DNA of 64,000 nucleotides, from NCBI GenBank assembly GCA_964016885.1, contig OZ024743.1:189587853-189651852 (forward strand), written 5' to 3'. A model generated the notes under the pieces. That model was not told the DNA's origin. It did no database searches and saw only the letters and a list, made by a program, of their open reading frames with translations. Position 1 is the first letter of the stretch, and each line of letters begins with the position of its first letter. This stretch comes from Eledone cirrhosa. Taxonomy: Eukaryota; Mollusca; Cephalopoda; Octopoda; Eledonidae. The translations under genes were made by a program, and so were the position numbers. Shown in pieces: positions 11,099 to 22,194 of the stretch.

Positions 11099-12811
11099 CC
11101 GAACGAGGGGAAAAAACGACTGGCTAGTCCGATGGCGGGACCATTTCTCCGAGCTGCTCAACCAGCCGCCACCATCCATGCTAACCTACATGCAGCCTTC
11201 CGGAGAAGAATACGGGTGCAGAACTGCCCCTCCAATGGTCGAGGAGGTACGTGGTGTCCTGGCACATCTCCGGAACAACAAGGCGCCGGGCGAAGATGGC
11301 GTTCCAGCTGAGGTCTACAAGGCCGAGCCTGATGTCTTTGCAGCTTGGCTCCATTGAGTCTTCTCCTCGGTGTGGGCGATGGAGCGGTTCCCTGGTGACT
11401 GGAGTGAGGCAACTCTCCTACCCTTCTTCAAAAAGAGCGACAGGAAACTGTGTTCCAACTACAGGGGTATCAGTTTAATTGACGTTGCTGATAAGACCTT
11501 TGCAATTCTTCTGCTAAAGAGGTTCCAGGTCATCCGTGATGTCCGTACTCGTCCTTCTCAGGGTGGCTTCCATCCGGGGAGGGGGTGCGTTGATCAAATC
11601 TTCATTCTCCGGCATGTGCTGGAACAACAGTGGGCACATCAACAGCCTACCGTCCTCTGCTTCATCAACTTTGCAGCTGCCTTCGACTCGGTAGATCGGG
11701 AAGCCCTATGGCGTATAATGCAGGCGGACGGCATCCCAGTGAAGCTGCTTCATCTCATACAGGGCTACTACCAGTCGACTCGGGCTCAAGTGAGGGTCTA
11801 TGGGGAGATGGAGTCGTTCGATGTTGGGACCGGTGTTCGGCAAGGGTGTGTGCTATCGCCAACTCTCTTTAACTATGCCATTGACTACACTCTCAACACA
11901 GCACTCCAAGATTACCTGGGCGTAGAGGTCGAGAGATGGGGATCGTGGTGACGGACCTGGCCTACGCGGATGACATCGTGCTGATGGGCGCTAATGGGAA
12001 AGATGTACAGGGTGCACTCGAAAGGGTGCACACTGCAGCTGCTGCTGTTGGTCTACGAATCAATGCCTCCAAGTCAAAGGTCATGACGTCACTGGTCTCG
12101 CCTGATGCCTGGCAGCCAATATCTCTCGAGGGCGTGGACCTGGAGGATGTGGAGTCCTTCATTTTCCTGGGCTCAACAGTGGTTCCAATGGGACAGGGCG
12201 CAGCCGGGGTCAAGCGTCGCATAGGTGCTGCCAGATCCGCTTTTGGGCGCCTGCAGCGGTGTCTGTGGGACAGAAGAGAGATCACCTCAGTGACCCAAGG
12301 GCGAATCTACCAGGCCGTCGTTCACACTATCCTCCTCTATGGCTGTGAAACATGGCCTATGAGGGTAGTCGATCAACTAGGGCTGGAGGTCTTCGACAAT
12401 GACTGTCTCCGCCACATTCTTCGCTGCCGACGCGTTGATCGGGTACCTACCACCAGTCTTCGTCTTCGCTTGAATCTTCGACCCCTTCCTTCAGTGCTTC
12501 TGCAACGGCGCTTGAGATGGCTTGGTCACGCGGCCCGGTGCCCTGAGGGTGAGCTGATCCGCGATGTTCTCCTCCCACCTCCACTCCCTAACTGCCGCAA
12601 GCACGTTGGTGGGCAGCTGAAGATCTGGGCAACGACGATCAAGGAGGACCTCTCCGAACTCTCAGGTCCACAGGTGGCTGGCATGCGCCGATGGAACCGT
12701 GACTGGCTCGCTATCTCCAGTGACCTAGCCCGGGACCGTCGTGCGTGGGCTGCCATGGTTCGGGATGCCGTCAGGACAAGGGAAGAAGCCGGCTCAACCT
12801 GTCCAGGGTGA
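11099..12811 (+). mobile_element. GC-rich LINE fragment, second lineage (RT and C-terminus)
   Basis: 5'-truncated non-LTR retrotransposon ORF2. In one frame from about 11099: a linker ending RWRDHFSELLNQPPP, then NNKAPGEDGVPAEVY, a single internal TGA at 11343-11345, and RT motifs FPGDWSEATLLPFFKKSD, YRGISLIDVADK, FAAAFDSVDREALW (catalytic Asp) and GVRQGCVLSPTLFNYAID. A frameshift near 11933 moves the frame to TDLAYADDIVLMG (catalytic YADD) and a complete C-terminal region with LLYGCETWPM, CLRHILRCRRVDRVP and RRLRWLGHAARCPEGE, ending at a TGA (12809-12811). There is no PHD-type finger, so it is a separate lineage from the dominant LINE. Base composition is markedly GC-richer than its neighbours. 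Endonuclease missing. Dead copy, but only lightly damaged. Confidence 0.9.
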
Positions 12812-12854
12812 ATGTCGACACAAGTACAAGTACAAGCACAAGTAAAAGTATGTA

Positions 12855-12893
<39 letters not shown>

Positions 12894-12915
12894 GTGTGTG
12901 TGTATATGTGTGTGT
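12812..12915. repeat. (CAAGTA)n/(TG)n/(TA)n simple repeats at LINE 3' end
   Basis: Directly after the LINE stop: ACAAGTACAAGTACAAGCAC, then TG and TA tracts to about 12915. A short tandem 3' terminus is typical of RTE-like elements, so the first tract probably belongs to the LINE. Confidence 0.75.
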
Positions 12916-13419
12916 GCATGAATGTTTAGTGTGTTTTCTTACTATAGGAATAAAGGAGAACCATTTCAAATCAGTACTCAATACAATATAGCATCCGTGC
13001 ACAATACAATACAGCTCCTTATTACAAAATAAGATTTGCATTTTGTAAAGACATGTATATATATATATATAACTCTTGCTAACAGTGTGTATGTATGCAT
13101 GCATGCATGTGATTGTCTCCATGTCTTTATTTCCTATTTGGCAGCTCTTGCAACTACCCAGTTGCACATGCTAAAATCTGCGCATAACCTAAAAAACAAA
13201 TAAAGGTTGGTACAAATAAGTGCAGCCTGCTGTAAAATACCTCCTCAAAAAAATTTCATCAAACACATGCTAGTATAATAAAATGGATGCAAGGGGTGAG
13301 AGAGAGTTAGGCATGGTATAGGCAAAAATAAATATTGGTGTGTCAAATAAATATGAATGCTATTTCATGTTTTATTACATTGAAGTTATGCCTTTTTATA
13401 TCCATATTGACTCGACTGT
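12916..13419. other. Non-coding, nothing recognised
   Basis: AT-rich with a small (TA)n at 13056-13072. The minus-strand frame reaching back from 13167 is a shadow of the LINE and its microsatellite. Confidence 0.45.
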
Positions 13420-13540
13420 TATATCTTATGTCCAATAAAATAAGTACTAGAAGATGTAAAGGGGCTGATATAATTGACTAAAATCCCTTTAAGTTGTACC
13501 CCAGCATGGCCACAGTCTAATGACTAAAACTAGTAAAAGA
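13420..13540 (+). mobile_element. SINE 3' fragment
   Basis: TGTCCAATAAAATAAGTACT followed by GATATAATTGACTAAAATCC and CCCCAGCATGGCCACAGTC matches the distal core and 3' part of the core-type SINEs. The head is absent. Confidence 0.55.
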
Positions 13541-14034
13541 ATTGAAAACAGCGTTTTATTAACTTTTTTTGTTTGTTTGTGCTGTGCCTATCTTGTAATT
13601 GTTTACAAATGTTATCTCCTACAGCATTTATCACTTGATTTTATTTCCTCGTCAATTTTATTTCAATAGATTGTTTTCATACAATGTGGCTAGAAGTTAA
13701 TTGAAAACTCAAAGATACATTTTAATGTTTTACCATTTAACTGAAATTGTTATCGTAAACACATTAAATAAAACTTGTTATTATTACTTTTGGCAACTAG
13801 TTATACATTTTTACCATTATATTATATATTATGAAATAACTCTGATATTGATTCCTTATATTGACAAAAGTTTGCATAGGAGAAATATAGTTGAATGATT
13901 ATTACATATTTTACTGGTTCTCAAGGAGAAAGAATAGCCCAAAACAAAATTAATCACTGCTCATACCCAAAGCTCAATAAGATTGCTTAACCTACTAGAA
14001 TTACCAGCCCAAACTCCCTCAACTAATACACTCA
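13541..14034. other. Non-coding, nothing recognised
   Basis: AT-rich with no recognised feature. The 13701-13898 frame is low-complexity. Confidence 0.45.
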
Positions 14035-14365
14035 TCATCATCATCCTCATCATCATTTAATATCCATTTTTCCTGCTAACTATGATTGTTCAGGTGCATT
14101 TTATTTTGGCACCAGCACTAGAGAGGCTCTCATGTCTGACATAACTGAAAAGTCCCTTTTACCCCTTGTTTGGCAAGCCCTACACAGCTGGATATCATTC
14201 CCATCACCAACCATTTTAAAGAGTGCACTGGGTGGATTTTATTGTATCCACACCACTACTAGAGAGGTTTGTATTGCTCATGACACAATTGAAGGTTACT
14301 CTTATCTGTTTTTGTATATATATTTATATAGCAGGGAAAACGGGCATTAAATGATGATGATGTAT
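14035..14365 (-). mobile_element. Decayed LINE/SINE tail remnants
   Basis: Starts on the plus strand with (ATC)n, then AATATCCATTTTTCCTGCTA, ACAGCTGGATATCATTCCCA and TCACCAACCATTTTAAAGAG. This is the reverse complement of the GTTGGTGTTAGGAAGGGCAT tail, so the remnant is on the minus strand. A short plus-strand tail (GCAGGGAAAACGGGCATTAA and (GAT)n) lies at 14330-14362, giving a facing pair. The frame at 14132-14350 is not a gene. Confidence 0.65.
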
Positions 14366-14584
14366 ATTATCATCATCATCATAAAATAAGACACATTTGA
14401 TAATATAATCCTGAGTTTCCTGCACAAAAGAAAAATACAAAATGGTCGAACTTGGTCTGAAGTAACCTGAGGCTAAACTGTAACAACACAGAGCTGTACT
14501 CAGCTGTGCAGTGAAAGCGAAAGTGAAAATATGATTACTGAAATGATGATAACAACTTCTACAATAATTATTCTTCCGAACATT
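14366..14584. other. Short non-coding interval
   Basis: Nothing recognised beyond a short ATC repeat at the left edge. Confidence 0.4.
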
Positions 14585-14765
14585 GGCACAAGGCCAGCAA
14601 TTTAGGTGAAGGGAAAAGTCGATTATATCAACACCAGTACTTACTTAGTACTTATATTGATACCATTATTTAACTGGAATGATGAAAGGCAATGTTGAGC
14701 TTGCTGGGATTTGAATTCAGGATATAGAAAGTCCGAAAGTTATATAGGCACAGCTAGCAATTTTG
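14585..14765 (-). mobile_element. SINE (core type), minus strand
   Basis: On the minus strand: CTGAATTCAAATCCCAGCAA (B-box-like), a diverged core with CATTGCCTTTCATCATTCC, AGTACTGGTGTTGATATAAT and TTGCTGGCCTTGTGCCAAT. The last phrase is the usual 3' end of this SINE. Diverged but complete in order. Confidence 0.7.
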
Positions 14766-15514
14766 GGGGAAGGGGAAATAAACATACATAGGTCTCACTG
14801 TGATCATACAAAACATAACTTCCTATCTGTGTAAAAGCATTATATTCATATTTCCTGATTATTTTCATTCATTAGTAATACTAAAGTGTTGAATTTTACA
14901 ACTTCTTAGAGATTTTGTAATTGAATAATTTTCCTGGGGTCTTATTGATATATAGATCAGCAAGTTAATAGTAATAAACAGTATCCCAGAGGAAGCTGAG
15001 GTATTCAAAACTGATGTCAATCCATTCCATTCTCTGCATAATTGATGATTGAGGAAGCCAGTATAAGGTAATAATCCCTGATAATCTGGTAATGGAATTC
15101 CTTTCTGAACAATAAAACCCCATTAAACTTAGTTTTTCCATGTTTTAAAGTATAAATATATATGTGTACATACATATATATATAAATGTGTATGAGTGTA
15201 TATGTCAGTTTGCATATATGTATATAGACTCACACACACATATATTAGTATGTATAGAATAGAATAGACTGACATTGGTTTCAACAATGAGTGCCCCAGT
15301 TGTTTTATCACCAGAGCAGCCTGATCATATCATTAACATATAAGTGGCTTAGAGTTTCTTTTGCACATGTACCCTTAACGTAATTTTCACGGAATTTTAG
15401 TATGTGATCATTTTGGTTAATTGAATTACAGATAAAATTCATCTAATGAGCTTCCAAACAGTTTCCATCAACGGACTCCCCTTTTCAAGTCATGACTTTT
15501 CTTAAGGTTGTTGT
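14766..15514. other. Non-coding, nothing recognised
   Basis: AT-rich with a TA/CA-rich patch at 15155-15245. No recognised gene. Confidence 0.45.
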
Positions 15515-15592
15515 AAATGAAGTAGAATTGAACCTGAGTCCTTATAATTGTGAAGGGAACTTCTTTACCATTTGTCCATACATATACATATA
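15515..15592 (-). mobile_element. tRNA-like SINE head, minus strand
   Basis: The minus strand carries TATGGACAAATGGTAAAGAA (A-box-like) and GGACTCAGGTTCAATTC (B-box-like) at tRNA-like spacing. No recognisable body follows, so this is a head-only fragment. Confidence 0.5.
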
Positions 15593-16703
15593 TAACTTCT
15601 AAATATATTATATGTACACAGAATAGAAATAATGAATAATGGTTTAAAAGAAACAAGAGAGATGCAAAAACAAATATTTTCCCAAGATACTTCATTCAAT
15701 TCTCAGATATTTCAGATGTATTGAAAGCAATGTGTTTAGTCACTGTTGACATATATCTTTGTAATACATTTCTCTGTGATAAAATGGGACAGAAGTAAAA
15801 AAAAATCATTCCAAAGAATAAATAAATAAATAAAATACAAACACAGATCAAACCATGTCAAACGAAACCATGAAATAGAAAAACAGATAAACAGAGTTTA
15901 TTTAGTCTTTGTTGTTGTACTAACAAACAGTAAAATTGTTAACTTTTCTTTGAACAGAGAAACTGGCATATTTACAGTTCTGGACCTTTAGGCTGTGATA
16001 AGAGGGTATTTCATTGCCAAGTGATGCGTATAACTTGGCTTGGCATCACCTGAAAGAGTTCTATTACAGTAGATTTAAATTCTCTTGGGTCCACCAATTC
16101 CAAGACAGATGAAGTGTGTTTGATATATTGCCAATATGGCTGTAATATTCCCTCCAAAAGCTTGTATATTTAACTAGAAAAAGTGGAGAGTTTATTAGAA
16201 AAAAATGTTTTTCTGTACATAGATTTATACATATACTTAAACCATGATTATTCAAAGGACACAGGCAGAGTGCATTTTGTTTGGATAGCTGATTGTTCAG
16301 ATAAATGATTTGATCATAAACAGAAACTATACTGAACATAATTATATAATAAAACATGTTAAAATAGTTTTTATGAGTTTGATAATGCTACACTCTTATT
16401 GCAAACTTTGATGCCTTTTCATCGCTATCTAGACACTGTAAAATCTTGCCTTTTATTTGATTGTCAATTGTATCCTTTTATTCTTCAGGCATGGTATTCA
16501 GAACAAATGTGTTTACATCAAAATGATACCTACTTAGAACAATGTTGAAGAGCAATGAATGCTTTTTCAATGCTTTTACATCCTATGGCATCTCTGCAAT
16601 TGCTATGGATTAAAATTATTTTAACATGTTCTTCAGTAATCTACATTCAGCTTTAATCATTTTATACAAAGTATAAAACAATATCACCAGTATTATTCTC
16701 AAG
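15593..16703. other. Non-coding, nothing recognised
   Basis: AT-rich DNA. The frame at 16064-16357 (minus) shows no known domain and is likely chance. Confidence 0.45.
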
Positions 16704-16895
16704 GGCGGTGGATCGGCAGAGGGTCGGATGCCATGCTTCGCAGTATAGAGTTATGGCCCTTTATGATCTGAGTTCAAATCCCGCCGAGGTTAACTTTGCC
16801 TTTCATCTTTACGGGGTTGATAAAAATAAAGTACCAGCAATACACTGGGGTAATTGCTGTCCTTGTGCCAAAAGTAGAAACAATTATTCTCTAGT
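16704..16895 (+). mobile_element. SINE (core type), fairly complete
   Basis: tRNA-like head with GGCGGTGGATCGGCAGAGGG, then GAGTTCAAATCCCGCCGAGG (B box), AACTTTGCCTTTCATCTTTA, GGGGTTGATAAAAATAAAGT, and the 3' phrase CTGTCCTTGTGCCAAAAGTA. This is one of the better preserved copies here. The small frame across it is not a gene. Confidence 0.85.
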
Positions 16896-16999
16896 TCAAG
16901 TTACACAGAGTATGGGAATTAAATATTCACTGAATTATCAGATCTTGTTCAGATAAAGTGAATTTCAGATAACCAAGTTTTTACTCTACATGCCTACAC

Positions 17000-17002
<3 letters not shown>

Positions 17003-17082
<80 letters not shown>
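17003..17082. repeat. (TA)n microsatellite
   Basis: Essentially pure TA tract of about 40 units. Confidence 0.97.
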
Positions 17083-17084
<2 letters not shown>

Positions 17085-17426
17085 TATATGATATTAATCT
17101 AACAATGAAAATTATAACAACAAAGTCAAGTTATTTTACCGATTCATATCATTGTTTTACGATCGTTTTAGAGGGTTGATCATATTGACATATAGACTGA
17201 GCTATAGCAGTTATATAACTGTGTACTTCATATATTGGTTCGATCAGACCGTCTTCTTCGGAAACCTTTCTATGGATTTCACTGGATTATTTGCTATCAG
17301 ATTACATTGAGTTCTATCTATGGTACGGACCCTACCACGAAGGGTAGACCACATTAAAAAAAAAAAGAAAATATATATATATATATATATATATAGGAGC
17401 AATAAGCAGCAAGCACTCACTGGAAA
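17083..17426. other. Non-coding spacer with (TA)n at right
   Basis: No recognised gene. It includes an A-rich stretch and a (TA)n tract at 17372-17395 close to the LINE 3' end. Confidence 0.45.
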
Positions 17427-20400
17427 CATCATCATCATCATCATCATCATCACCGTTTTACGTCCGTTCTTCCACGCTAGCATGGGTTAGACGGGTTGTC
17501 CTGTTGTTGGCAGTGTCTGGTCGGCTGACCATGCGTTGTTCATACAGGAACTGATTTGGCTTGATTTCTACAGCTGGATGCCCTTCCTAGCACCAACCTC
17601 ATTTACAGTGAGTGCTGGGTGCTTTTTCGTGGCGCCTACACGTCCACTTTACAGTGTGGGCTGGGTGCTTTTTTGCCGTGGCACCTCCACGACCACCTTG
17701 CGGTGGGGGGTGTGGGGGCATATTGTCTATATGCTTCAGCTTGTACCCATGGGAGGTTGGGTACTCTGTATTACTGCGTGACGCCAGAAGTCACGGTCGT
17801 GTGTCATTGCCTTTGAGAGGTGTAATTGGGTAAGGTCGGCTTTTATCACCTCATCCCAGCTTATCTTGGGTCTCCCCACTCCACGGTTTCCATCAACTTC
17901 TAGTGCTCAGCACCTTTTTATGCAGCTGTCATCCTTCATACGCATCACATGTCCATACCAGCGCAACCGCCTCTCCTCCACACAGCATTTGATACCTCTT
18001 ATGCTCAGTCTCTCTCTCAATTCATTTATGCTTTGTCGTTCACGTATATTACTGTTACACATCCATCGGAGCATGCAGGCTTCGTTTCTCTCTAATCTAC
18101 GTAAGTCTTCCACCTTCAGCGCCCAGGTCTCACTACCATGCAACATTGCTGTTCGGATACACGCATCATACAGTCTGCCTTTCATTCTGAGTGAGAAGGC
18201 TTTTGCAGCTAGCAGTGGTAGTAGTTCCCTAAACTTCTTCCATCCCGTTCTTACCCTAGTTATTGTACTTTCTGAACACCCACCTCCGCTGCTAGTTTGG
18301 TCACCTAGGTAGCAGAAGCTGTCTACTGTTTCTACAGACCCCTCCCAGAGATTGGTGGTACTTGTTTCCTGTGGCTGTTTGCTGCTTGCTGTCTCAGCAC
18401 AGCTGCTGCACGTGAAACCTACATTCTTAATTAAGCTTCCTGAGATCCCGCTACATCTCTTGTGTACCCATTGTTTGCATTTGGGGCAGAGAATGGAGTT
18501 CCTACCTACACCTTTCCTACATACTGAGCAAGGCCATTTCCCTGAGGGGATCTGGGTTCTGTTTTCTCGTCTACTTACAAGGACCTTAGTCTTTGTCATG
18601 TTGACTTTGAGACCCTTACTTTCTAGTCCCTGCTTCCAAGTTTGGAATTTATTCTCTAGTTCTACCATAGATTAAGCTATGAGTGCGAGGTCATCAGCAT
18701 ACAGGAGTTCCCATGGGCATCCGGTCTTAAACTCCTCCGTTATTGCCTACAGGACTATGATGAACAGGAGGGGGCTAAGAACTGAGCCCTGGTGCACCTC
18801 GACCTGTACGCTAAATTCCTCGCTATACTCATTGCTAATCCTAACTTTGCTGACTGCTCCCCTATACATGGCTTGTACCGCTTTCACAAGCCATTCATCT
18901 ACTGCTAGTTTTCTAAGAGCCCACCAGATTACAGCACGTGGAACTCTGTCAAAGGCTTTCTCAAGGTCAACAAATGCCAAGTAGAGTGGCTTACTTTTTG
19001 CTAGGTAATTTTCCTGTAATTGCCTCACAAGGAAGAGGGCATCAGTGGTGCCTCTTCCTGGTACAAACCCAAATTGCATCTCGTCTATTTTCACCCGGTC
19101 CCTAATCAACTGTGCTATAACTCTTTCTGTTACTTTCATGACCTGGTCCATCAACTTTATACCTCTATAGTTTCCTCTATCTAGTGCATCGCGTTTACCT
19201 TTGTAGCAGTTGACAATGATGCTACTGCACCAATCTTTTGGTATGACACCTTCTAGTATTACCTGGTTAACAATACGTGTGGTTATAGTGTGACCTACAG
19301 ACCCAGATGCCTTCAGCATCTCGGCAGCTATACACGATGGACCGGTTGCCTTCCCCATCTTCATATCTTTGATTGCCTTACTTACTACGCTGCTGCTGAC
19401 TTGTACTGCTGGCCCCTCTATAGGGTCTACTTGGGGTAGGGTCTCTTCTTCCCATGCATTCTCCTCATTTAGTAATCTATCATAATGACTCTTCCATGCA
19501 TCTTTCTTCTCAGCACTTGTGAGGGCAAGCTCACCTTTATCATTCTGGATACACTTCTCTCCAATGTCATCACAACTATCTCTGACACACTGCCTCGCAA
19601 TCTTGAATACCTCCTGTTTCTGGTCCTCACGTTGCAAAACATGCTTGAATTTTCTATCCTCTGCTTCCCTCCTAGCTAAGTATACTTGTCGCCTAGCTTC
19701 CCTCTTGGTTTCTACGTAATGTACCCTGCTCCCCCCGTTCTTCCATTCTTTCCATGCCTGTCTCTTGGCCTTAACTGCTTCATCTACCTTATTGTTCCAC
19801 CACCAAGTCACTCTCCTCCTGCTTGAGGTCTTACTCCAGCCAAAGACCTCATCTGTCGCCTCTAGTAAATTATTTTTTATGAACTCCCAGTTCTCTTCTA
19901 CATTAAATGTCTCTATCTGTTCTTTACTGTCGTAGGCGTTGAGTAAAATATCTTTAAATCTGTTACTAGTTGAGAGGACTTTCAGCTTCCAGATCTTTCT
20001 TCTCCAGGTTGGCCTCTGTTTCCAGGTTCGACTAATTCTGACCGTGAGGTCGCTGACAACTAAGCTATGTTGGGATGTACATTCCTCACTAGGTAAGGCT
20101 TTTGTGTTTACGACCGTCCATCTGTCACGTCCTCTGGTGAGGATAAAATCTATCTGACTGGAGTGCTCCCCTGATCTATAGGTGATCAGGTGGTTGTCGG
20201 GTTTTTTTAAGTTTGTGTTACATATCGACATGTCTTTGGCGTCGCAGAATTCTAGAAGTCTGAATCCTTTCTCATTTCTTGTGCCAACCCCATAGCCTCC
20301 ATGTACTCTATTGAAGCCGTCGCAGTGTTTACCTACATGTCCGTTAAAATCTCCTGCGATGATTAGGAAGTCATTGTCGTCTGTTAGAGCAGTAGTGTGC

Positions 20401-20660
20401 ATTAGGGACTCGTAAAACCTATCCTTAAGTTCGTCTGGCAGCCCCGATTGGGGTGCGTAAGCTGATATTATTGTGGTAATTGTTTTATTCAGGACTAGTC
20501 TGAGTTTAATGATTCTTGCATTTACTCTGTACACTGAGATTACTTTATCTACCCACTTGTCAGCTAGTAGTATACCTACACCACCCATCCCATCGTCATT
20601 TCCCACCCAGAACAATTTGTAGCACCGACTTTGTAGCACCGAAACAAGCTCAATCAAATG
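17427..20660 (-). mobile_element. Nearly full-length PHD-finger LINE, 5' truncated
   Basis: The longest retrotransposon copy in the window. On the minus strand it begins inside the endonuclease at about 20657, runs through RT, PHD-like finger and C-terminal region to a stop at 17736, and continues with a ~300-bp 3' UTR. The 3' UTR contains the CACTGTAAAGTGGACGTGTA-type modules, GGCATCCAGCTGTAGAAATC and a (GAT)n end at 17427. Only three in-frame nonsense codons break the ORF. On its 5' side it abuts an older plus-strand copy of the same family, head to head. Confidence 0.93.
17736..20657 (-). pseudogene. LINE ORF2: endonuclease / RT / PHD-like finger polyprotein, three stops
   Basis: Retrotransposon polyprotein for target-primed reverse transcription. 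Order: AP-endonuclease from about residue 18 (YKLFWVGNDDGMGGVGILL, TIISAYAPQSG, IIAGDFNGHVGKHCDGFNRV, SSQIDFILTRG, missing about its first 50 residues); a basic linker with WKSHYDRLLNEENAWEEE; RT with CSSIIVNCYKGKRDALDRGN, YRGIKLMDQVMKV, FVDLEKAFDRVPR, HQGSVLSPLLF and LLYADDLALIA; a finger CSVC-x10-CPKC-x4-HKRC-x14-CSSC; and the C-terminal YDACIRTAMLHGSETWALK and RLRWYGHVMRMKDD segments. Nonsense codons: TAG at 18744-18746 (Gln in other copies), TAA at 18672-18674 (Glu) and TGA at 17904-17906 (Arg), all single-base changes. No frameshift was seen, so it was inserted recently or is lightly mutated. Expected to act as a nuclear ribonucleoprotein when intact. Confidence 0.92.
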
Positions 20661-20661
20661 T

Positions 20662-21650
20662 TTAGAGGGTTCTGTAAAGGCAGTTGACAGCTTCTGGTAC
20701 CTGGGTGACCAAATTATTAGCAGTGGAGGTGGATCTTCTGGAATTACTGTAGCCAGGATGGAAAACGTTCAGAGAGCAACTACCACCACTGCTACCAAAA
20801 GTTTCTCCCTCAAAATGAAGGGCAGATTTTATGATGCATGTATATGAACAGTGATGTTGTATGGTAGTGACAACTAGGCAATGTGCGCAGAGGACTTATG
20901 AAAATTGGAAAGAAATGAAACCTGCATGCATCGATGGATGTGTTATAGTAATATATAAACAGCAAAGCATAAATGGAGAGAAACTGGGTATAAGAGAAAT
21001 CAGATGCAATATGCATGTGCAGAAGAAGAGATTGCACTGGTATGCACATGTAATGCATATGAAGGGTGGCAGCTGTATAAAAAAGTGCAGGACACTCAAA
21101 TTGATAGTGGCTATGAAAGAAGAAGATGTTGGACATCTTAGGATGAAGTGATAAAAGCTGACCTCACAAAATTATACCTCTCAAAGGCAATGGCGCAGGA
21201 TTAAATTCTCTGCCATTATGCAGTACTGCAGAAGACCTGCCTTCCCATGTGAACAGGAGCAGAAAGCAAAATCTTGTGGTCACTAGTATGCACAACTTCC
21301 TTCCTTCCCCTGCCATACACTTCCCACGTTTTAACACTCCATCCCCCACCATTCATCAGCTAAGTATTCCACCCTTGACCTACTTTTCCAATCCCCATCC
21401 GACATATACGCAACCCACACTTTCCACATCTGATATGTCTTTCTTGTCCATTCAAGCATGGAAAGCTAGACATGTCACCCACTGCCCCACAATATTGTTG
21501 AAATGTCTAAAATCTCCCAGTCTACCTTGTAAGGTAACCAGGCTGGTGACAAAAAAAACACCAAGTCCACCATGTAAGGTGCTTGTGTTGGTGGCATGAC
21601 AAACAAGCACTCACTCCACCCAGTAAGATGGTCGTGCCAGTGACATGACA
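20662..21650 (+). mobile_element. Older PHD-finger LINE 3' fragment
   Basis: Starts at the family segment after the PHD finger (VDSFWYLGDQI, then SGGG) and continues with SFSLKMKGRFYDACI, an in-frame stop, and the eroded 'ETWALCAEDLRRLERNE' region with several stops and frameshifts. After about 21200 it becomes a C-rich 3' UTR with GTAAGGTGCTTGTGTTGG-type modules. More diverged than the adjacent minus-strand copy. The SINE at 21.69 kb follows. Confidence 0.8.
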
Positions 21651-21905
21651 AATTTTTGGCCTTGTGCCTATGTAAGAAATTATTATTATTGGCAGTATCA
21701 GCTGGGTGTTGGACAACATGCTTTGCAGAATAGAGTTACAGCCCTTTATATTCTGAGTTCAAATCCTGCCTTTCATCCTTACAAGGTCATAAAATAAACT
21801 ATGACTTATTCACTGGGGTTGATTTAATCAAAATTTAATCCCCAAAATTGTTGGCCTTGTGCCTCAATGAGAAATCATTATTATCATTATTATTATTATT
21901 ATTAT
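21636..21905 (+). mobile_element. SINE (core type), plus a preceding SINE 3' end
   Basis: A SINE terminus (TTTTTGGCCTTGTGCCTATG, ATT tract) at 21652-21688 is followed by a full diverged copy. That copy has head GCAGTATCAGCTGGGTG, then TTCTGAGTTCAAATCCTG, CCTTTCATCCTTACAAGG, CACTGGGGTTGATTTAATC, TTGTTGGCCTTGTGCCTC and an (ATT)n tail. Two tandem SINE insertions are likely. Confidence 0.8.
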
Positions 21906-22194
21906 CATCTGCAATAATGATGATCGTTTATGTATAACCATTAAAAATAGTTCTTCATTATATTCAATCTTTCTCTTTATCCAAACCTCTCCTACTTTTA
22001 ACTTAAGTTTCCAATGAATTATAGCATGCTTCAAATCACTTAATATCTGAAGACTTCATTCTCAGTACAACAAATAACCTCCAGTTATGTTTGATGTTTT
22101 CAGAAGATTATTTTTCTAAATTTTTCTATTTCTGAGATTATACATATGTATTAAAAATAGAAATTTAAATCACCAGAAGTGCTGAGCCATTGAA
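21906..22194. other. Short non-coding interval
   Basis: AT-rich with no recognised feature. Confidence 0.4.

Noticed and set aside
17866..18312. 148-codon plus-strand frame and similar frames at 29480-29872, 31673-32083 and 47092-47376
   Set aside because: Antisense shadows of the conserved LINE C-terminal region; the same mirrored peptide appears wherever the family occurs.
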